The notes beneath the pieces were generated by a model. That model ran no database searches, was not told where the DNA came from, and saw only the letters and a program-made list of their open reading frames with translations. A DNA stretch of 64,000 nt from Apricaphanius iberus. Lineage: Eukaryota; Chordata; Actinopteri; Cyprinodontiformes; Aphaniidae. The DNA is taken from positions 1 through 64,000 of the forward strand of contig JAPXFQ010001395.1 in the NCBI GenBank assembly GCA_028564705.1, in the 5' to 3' direction. Shown here one piece after another: positions 61,080 through 64,000 of this stretch; positions within the stretch are counted from its first letter, which is position 1, and each line of letters opens with the position of its first letter. Position numbers and translations under genes: made by a program.

Positions 61080-61961
61080 TAGGGCAGGTGTGAGCGCACC
61101 TGCACGCACAGTGAGGCGAATACTTTTGGAAGATGGCCTGGTGTCAAGAAGGGCAACAAAGAAGCCACTTCTCTCCAAAAAAAAAACCCATCGGGGACAG
61201 ATTGATCATCTGCAGAAAGTGTAGTGAATGGACTGCTGAGGACTGGGGCAAAGTCATATTCTCCCATGAAGCCTCTTTCTGATTGTTTGGGGCATCTGGA
61301 AAAAGGCTGTTACTGAGAAGAAAAGATGAGCGCTACCATCAGTCCTGTGTCATTCCATCAGTAAAGCATCCTGAGACCATTCATGTGTGGGGTTGCTTCT
61401 CATCCAAGGGAGTGGGATCACTTACAATTTTGCCATGAATAAAGAAATGTACCTTAACACCCTCCAACAGCAACTTCTTCCAACAATCCACCAACAGGTG
61501 GTGAAGAACAATGCATTTTCCAGCACGATGGAGCACCGTGCCATAAGGCAAAAGTGATAAGTGGCTTGGGGAGCAAAACGTTGAAATTTTGGGTCCATGG
61601 CCTAGAAACTTCCCAGATCTTAATCCCATTGAGAACTTGTGGTCTAATTCTGACAAACTCCAATAAGTGATTATGAAAGAATGGGTTGCTATCAGTCAGG
61701 ATTTGGCCCAGAAATTGATTGAGAGCATGCCCAGTTTAATTGTAGAGGTCCTGAAAAAGAAGGGCCAACACTGCAAACACTGACTCTTTGCATAAATGTC
61801 ATGTAATTGTCAATATAAGCCTTTGAAATGTATGAAGTGCTTGTAATTATATTTCAGTAAATCACAGAAACACCTGAAACAAAGATCTAAAAGTAGTTTA
61901 GCAGCACACTTTATGAAAACTAATATTTGTGTCATTCTCAAAACTTTTGGCCACAACTGTA
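61080..61961 (+). pseudogene. Degenerate Tc1 transposase with right terminal repeat
   Basis: The + strand reads, in shifting frames, VSRRATKKPLLSKKNPSG, VNGLLRTGAKSYSPMKP and FQHDGAPCHKAKV (catalytic-core region), with several stops. The right end AACTTTTGGCCACAACTGTA (about 61942-61961) is a typical Tc1 terminus; the left end is missing. Confidence 0.7.
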
Positions 61962-61964
61962 CAT

Positions 61965-62235
61965 GCTTGCACTACCCCATATTACAACAATAAGATTAGT
62001 TCCAATGACTATGCAGATGATCATCTTAGCAAAGTCACCTGGTGTCATTGTGATGTACCCATCCAAGCCTTAAGTGAATTATTAATCAAATCAATCGATG
62101 GATATCCCTTAACTTTATCCAGCAGAATCAAAATAAAACTGAAGTAATTATCTTTGTACCTAAATAGTAATTGTCAAGAGTCACCACACAGCTTCAGTTG
62201 ATACAGCTAGAAGCTACTCATCAGCGGCTGTATTC
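61965..62235 (+). pseudogene. LINE reverse-transcriptase fragment
   Basis: Reads NDYADDHLSKVTWCHCDVPI then QALSELLIKSIDGYP, resembling the catalytic YADD and following region of a teleost LINE. Only about 270 bases, with stops. Directly abuts the Tc1 right end. Confidence 0.55.
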
Positions 62236-63150
62236 ATAAAGAATCTTAGGGCTAAAAGTAGGTCCTAACTGCCGAATTTAGGAGTAACTCCTAAAAAATG
62301 TGGGCGTGTCCCTCTTAAATTTAGGACTCCTAGTTTCTTAAGATAAAAGTGATTCACAACCACTTTCAGGCCTAAAAGTAGCTCCTAAGTCTGGGAGTCC
62401 TTAAAAGAAGTCAAGAGGACTCCTAACTCCCTAAGACCTATTCACAAAGACTCCCGAAATGTCTGCAGGCAGACGCAATGTGTTGGACACTCTGGATGAT
62501 TCGGAATTAACCAAACGATACGTCTCCAACTAAAAGTAACAAGATCAGTCCAGAAATTAAATGTTTGGCGAAACTAAAATATTTAGCCACAGGGAAAATG
62601 CAACTATGCAACGCGGACGACTTGGGTATATCACAACCATCTATCAGCCGATCAATCCACCAAACTCTTAAAGCGCTCTGTCGACCACACGTTATCTAAC
62701 AATTCATTCGTTTCCCATTAGATATCCAGCAACTGCATGGAATTAACGCCAATTTCATGGCGATCGCAGGTATGCCGGGGGTGCACAAAGAAGAAAACGT
62801 GTACATCTTCCAGTTTATGCAACATATGCAGGGATGCCAATATGACGGACATTGCCTACCTGTTGCAGCAGCATCCTTTTTATAAGCGGCGATCTCGAGC
62901 CGACACTGGGAGTGTAGAGAATACAATTTCTTCTCAGTCTTCTGCCGTTCGAGACACCGCTGGATAAGATGCATTTATGATTCTGCTAACTTCCACCCAT
63001 GCCTCCCTTTTCTTCTTATTCGTAATCCTGGCTCCGAATCGCTCTTTGAGGACCATCCTCCTCTCCAGTACCAACTGTACCAGTAGTAATAATTGATCCT
63101 GTGACCAGTTAGGTTTCCTTGTTCTTTTCTCGCCACTCGTTTTCAGTTCA
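62236..63150 (+). mobile_element. Second PIF/Harbinger remnant
   Basis: The left part has repeated TAAAAGTAGGTCCTAA-type motifs. 62544-62699 reads ISPEIKCLAKLKYLATGKMQ followed by LCNADDLGISQPSISRSIHQ, the N-terminal helical and helix-turn-helix region of HARBI1-type nucleases, with a stop at the end; the catalytic part is missing. A Myb-like frame lies divergently at 62934-63128. Right end and target duplication not found. Confidence 0.65.
62934..63128 (-). CDS. Myb/SANT-like protein fragment of the second Harbinger
   Basis: The minus-strand frame reads KRTRKPNWSQDQLLLLVQLV then LERRMVLKERFGARITNKKK and REAWVEVSRIINASYPAVSR, a well-preserved Myb/SANT-like DNA-binding domain (aromatic residues W8 and W44 of the segment), ending in a stop at 62934-62936. 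No ATG immediately upstream; the start is probably lost or in another exon. Confidence 0.6.
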   Translation of the reverse strand, partial: KRTRKPNWSQDQLLLLVQLVLERRMVLKERFGARITNKKKREAWVEVSRIINASYPAVSRTAED

Positions 63151-63250
63151 CATGGTGCTTTTCACCGTATTTAAGATGTGGCTGATGTGCTCAATAGACA
63201 GCCTAATTGTTTACAGCCTACTTGCAAGCACTCCCTTAATATGATGCATC

Positions 63251-63345
63251 CAGCCATCCATTACCTATACAGCTTTCATCCAATTCAGGGTCGCGGGGGG
63301 GTTGGAGCGTATCCCAGCAATCGGCTGGCGTTAGGCAGGGTGATA
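63251..63345. repeat. Fragment of a widespread teleost repeat
   Basis: CAGCCATCCATTACCTATAC then CAATTCAGGGTCGCGGGGGG and GGAGCGTATCCCAGCAATCG match a very common fish sequence known to me by pattern; class uncertain (LINE 3' fragment is one view). Confidence 0.6.
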
Positions 63346-64000
63346 TGATGCATTTCACGTTTTTTCGTTTTTAAACTTCACCATCTCTGTAAGTAGGCTA
63401 TTGTGTGTAAGTTGTATGAGGTGTCAGTCTCGTGGCCAACACAAAGATGTCATCAATCGTCTGAAATGGCTAAATTTAACCACCAGATAGTCCCTTATGT
63501 CTTAATTGTGATTTTTACTTTCCATGATTGTAGCATATGTTTGAGTAGTTTCTTTACCACTGAATCATGTAAAAGCACTTTGCATTACCTTTTTGTTGAA
63601 AGTGTGCTATACAAATAAAATGCCCTTGCCTAGGTTAAAGATGGGATAAATGTTTTCTGTCATATGTAAGTTTAATTCAGGACAAAGTAAAACCAATGTG
63701 GGAAGGAAAATGTAAAAAAATTCTTGACTCCATTGTGGTTTTTGGTGCAAAAACCAACAGTGGGAAAGTGCAAAGTTGGCCTCTATGCCATTGTTGTTAT
63801 CTTTTGCTATCTACTTTACACCTACGCGTGACAAGAATTTCAAGATTTATAGATTTACAGATCACAAATTAAATCAGCTTTGAGTATAGCTTGAAGAAAG
63901 TATGGAATAGAGGGTCTCTGTAGAGTGTCAGAGGACCATCTGAATACTTCTAATAGGTTGAACCCATCAACTGTTGTTTTGGTTTTCATCAATTGTCAAG
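63346..64000 (+). other. End of window inside gene 2 intron, nothing recognised
   Basis: AT-rich sequence, no exon or repeat boundary recognised. Confidence 0.35.

Noticed and set aside
1..64000. CRISPR arrays, operons or bacterial-type features
   Set aside because: Spliceosomal introns and vertebrate transposons throughout; no regularly spaced direct repeats of CRISPR type.

Overview
This is teleost fish nuclear DNA. It is AT-rich, has short exons in long introns with GT-AG borders, and is crowded with decayed transposons typical of bony fish: Tc1/mariner, hAT, PIF/Harbinger, L2-like LINEs and a tRNA-derived SINE. The species cannot be named from the sequence. All gene models were built by eye from open frames, splice sites and reading phase; none has been checked against transcripts.

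Two large genes lie head-to-tail on the + strand. Gene 1 (coding 14,869-33,812; 32 exons; about 1,180 residues) ends in a clear apolipoprotein L (ApoL) domain. Ahead of it is an unusually long N-terminal region made of many short exons with NPF/DPF endocytic motifs, proline-rich SH3-type motifs, six RRxS phospho-sites and alternating basic and acidic blocks. Gene 2 starts about 2.4 kb after the end of gene 1 (ATG at 37,270). At least 16 exons, all phase 0, reach 60,097, and it continues past the window. Its core is an array of 20-21 residue exons carrying [12 protein letters not shown] motifs that mostly alternate with Ser/acidic spacer exons. Its position and exon style suggest a second member of the same family, but no ApoL domain has been reached, so that is inference.

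Layout: 1-14.5 kb is intergenic and repeat-rich (GC-rich repeat, 30-bp minisatellite, hAT elements including one with a nested element, a THAP remnant). 14.6-34.9 kb is gene 1; its intron 21 (24.8-28.6 kb) holds a THAP-domain frame on the minus strand, a tRNA-SINE and a Tc1 remnant. 34.9-36.6 kb is the short intergenic gap with a gene 2 promoter region at its end. 36.6-64 kb is gene 2. Its first intron holds a Tc1-like element split by another Tc1 element and by a Harbinger transposon. Its intron before 58.25 kb holds an apparently intact L2-like LINE (frame 52,942-56,127). The last 4 kb hold Tc1, LINE and Harbinger remains.

How the genes may work together: ApoL C-terminal domains are amphipathic/hydrophobic membrane-associating modules. 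NPF and DPF motifs are known ligands of EH-domain and AP2-type adaptors. The combination suggests membrane or endosome-linked scaffold proteins; this is inference from motifs.
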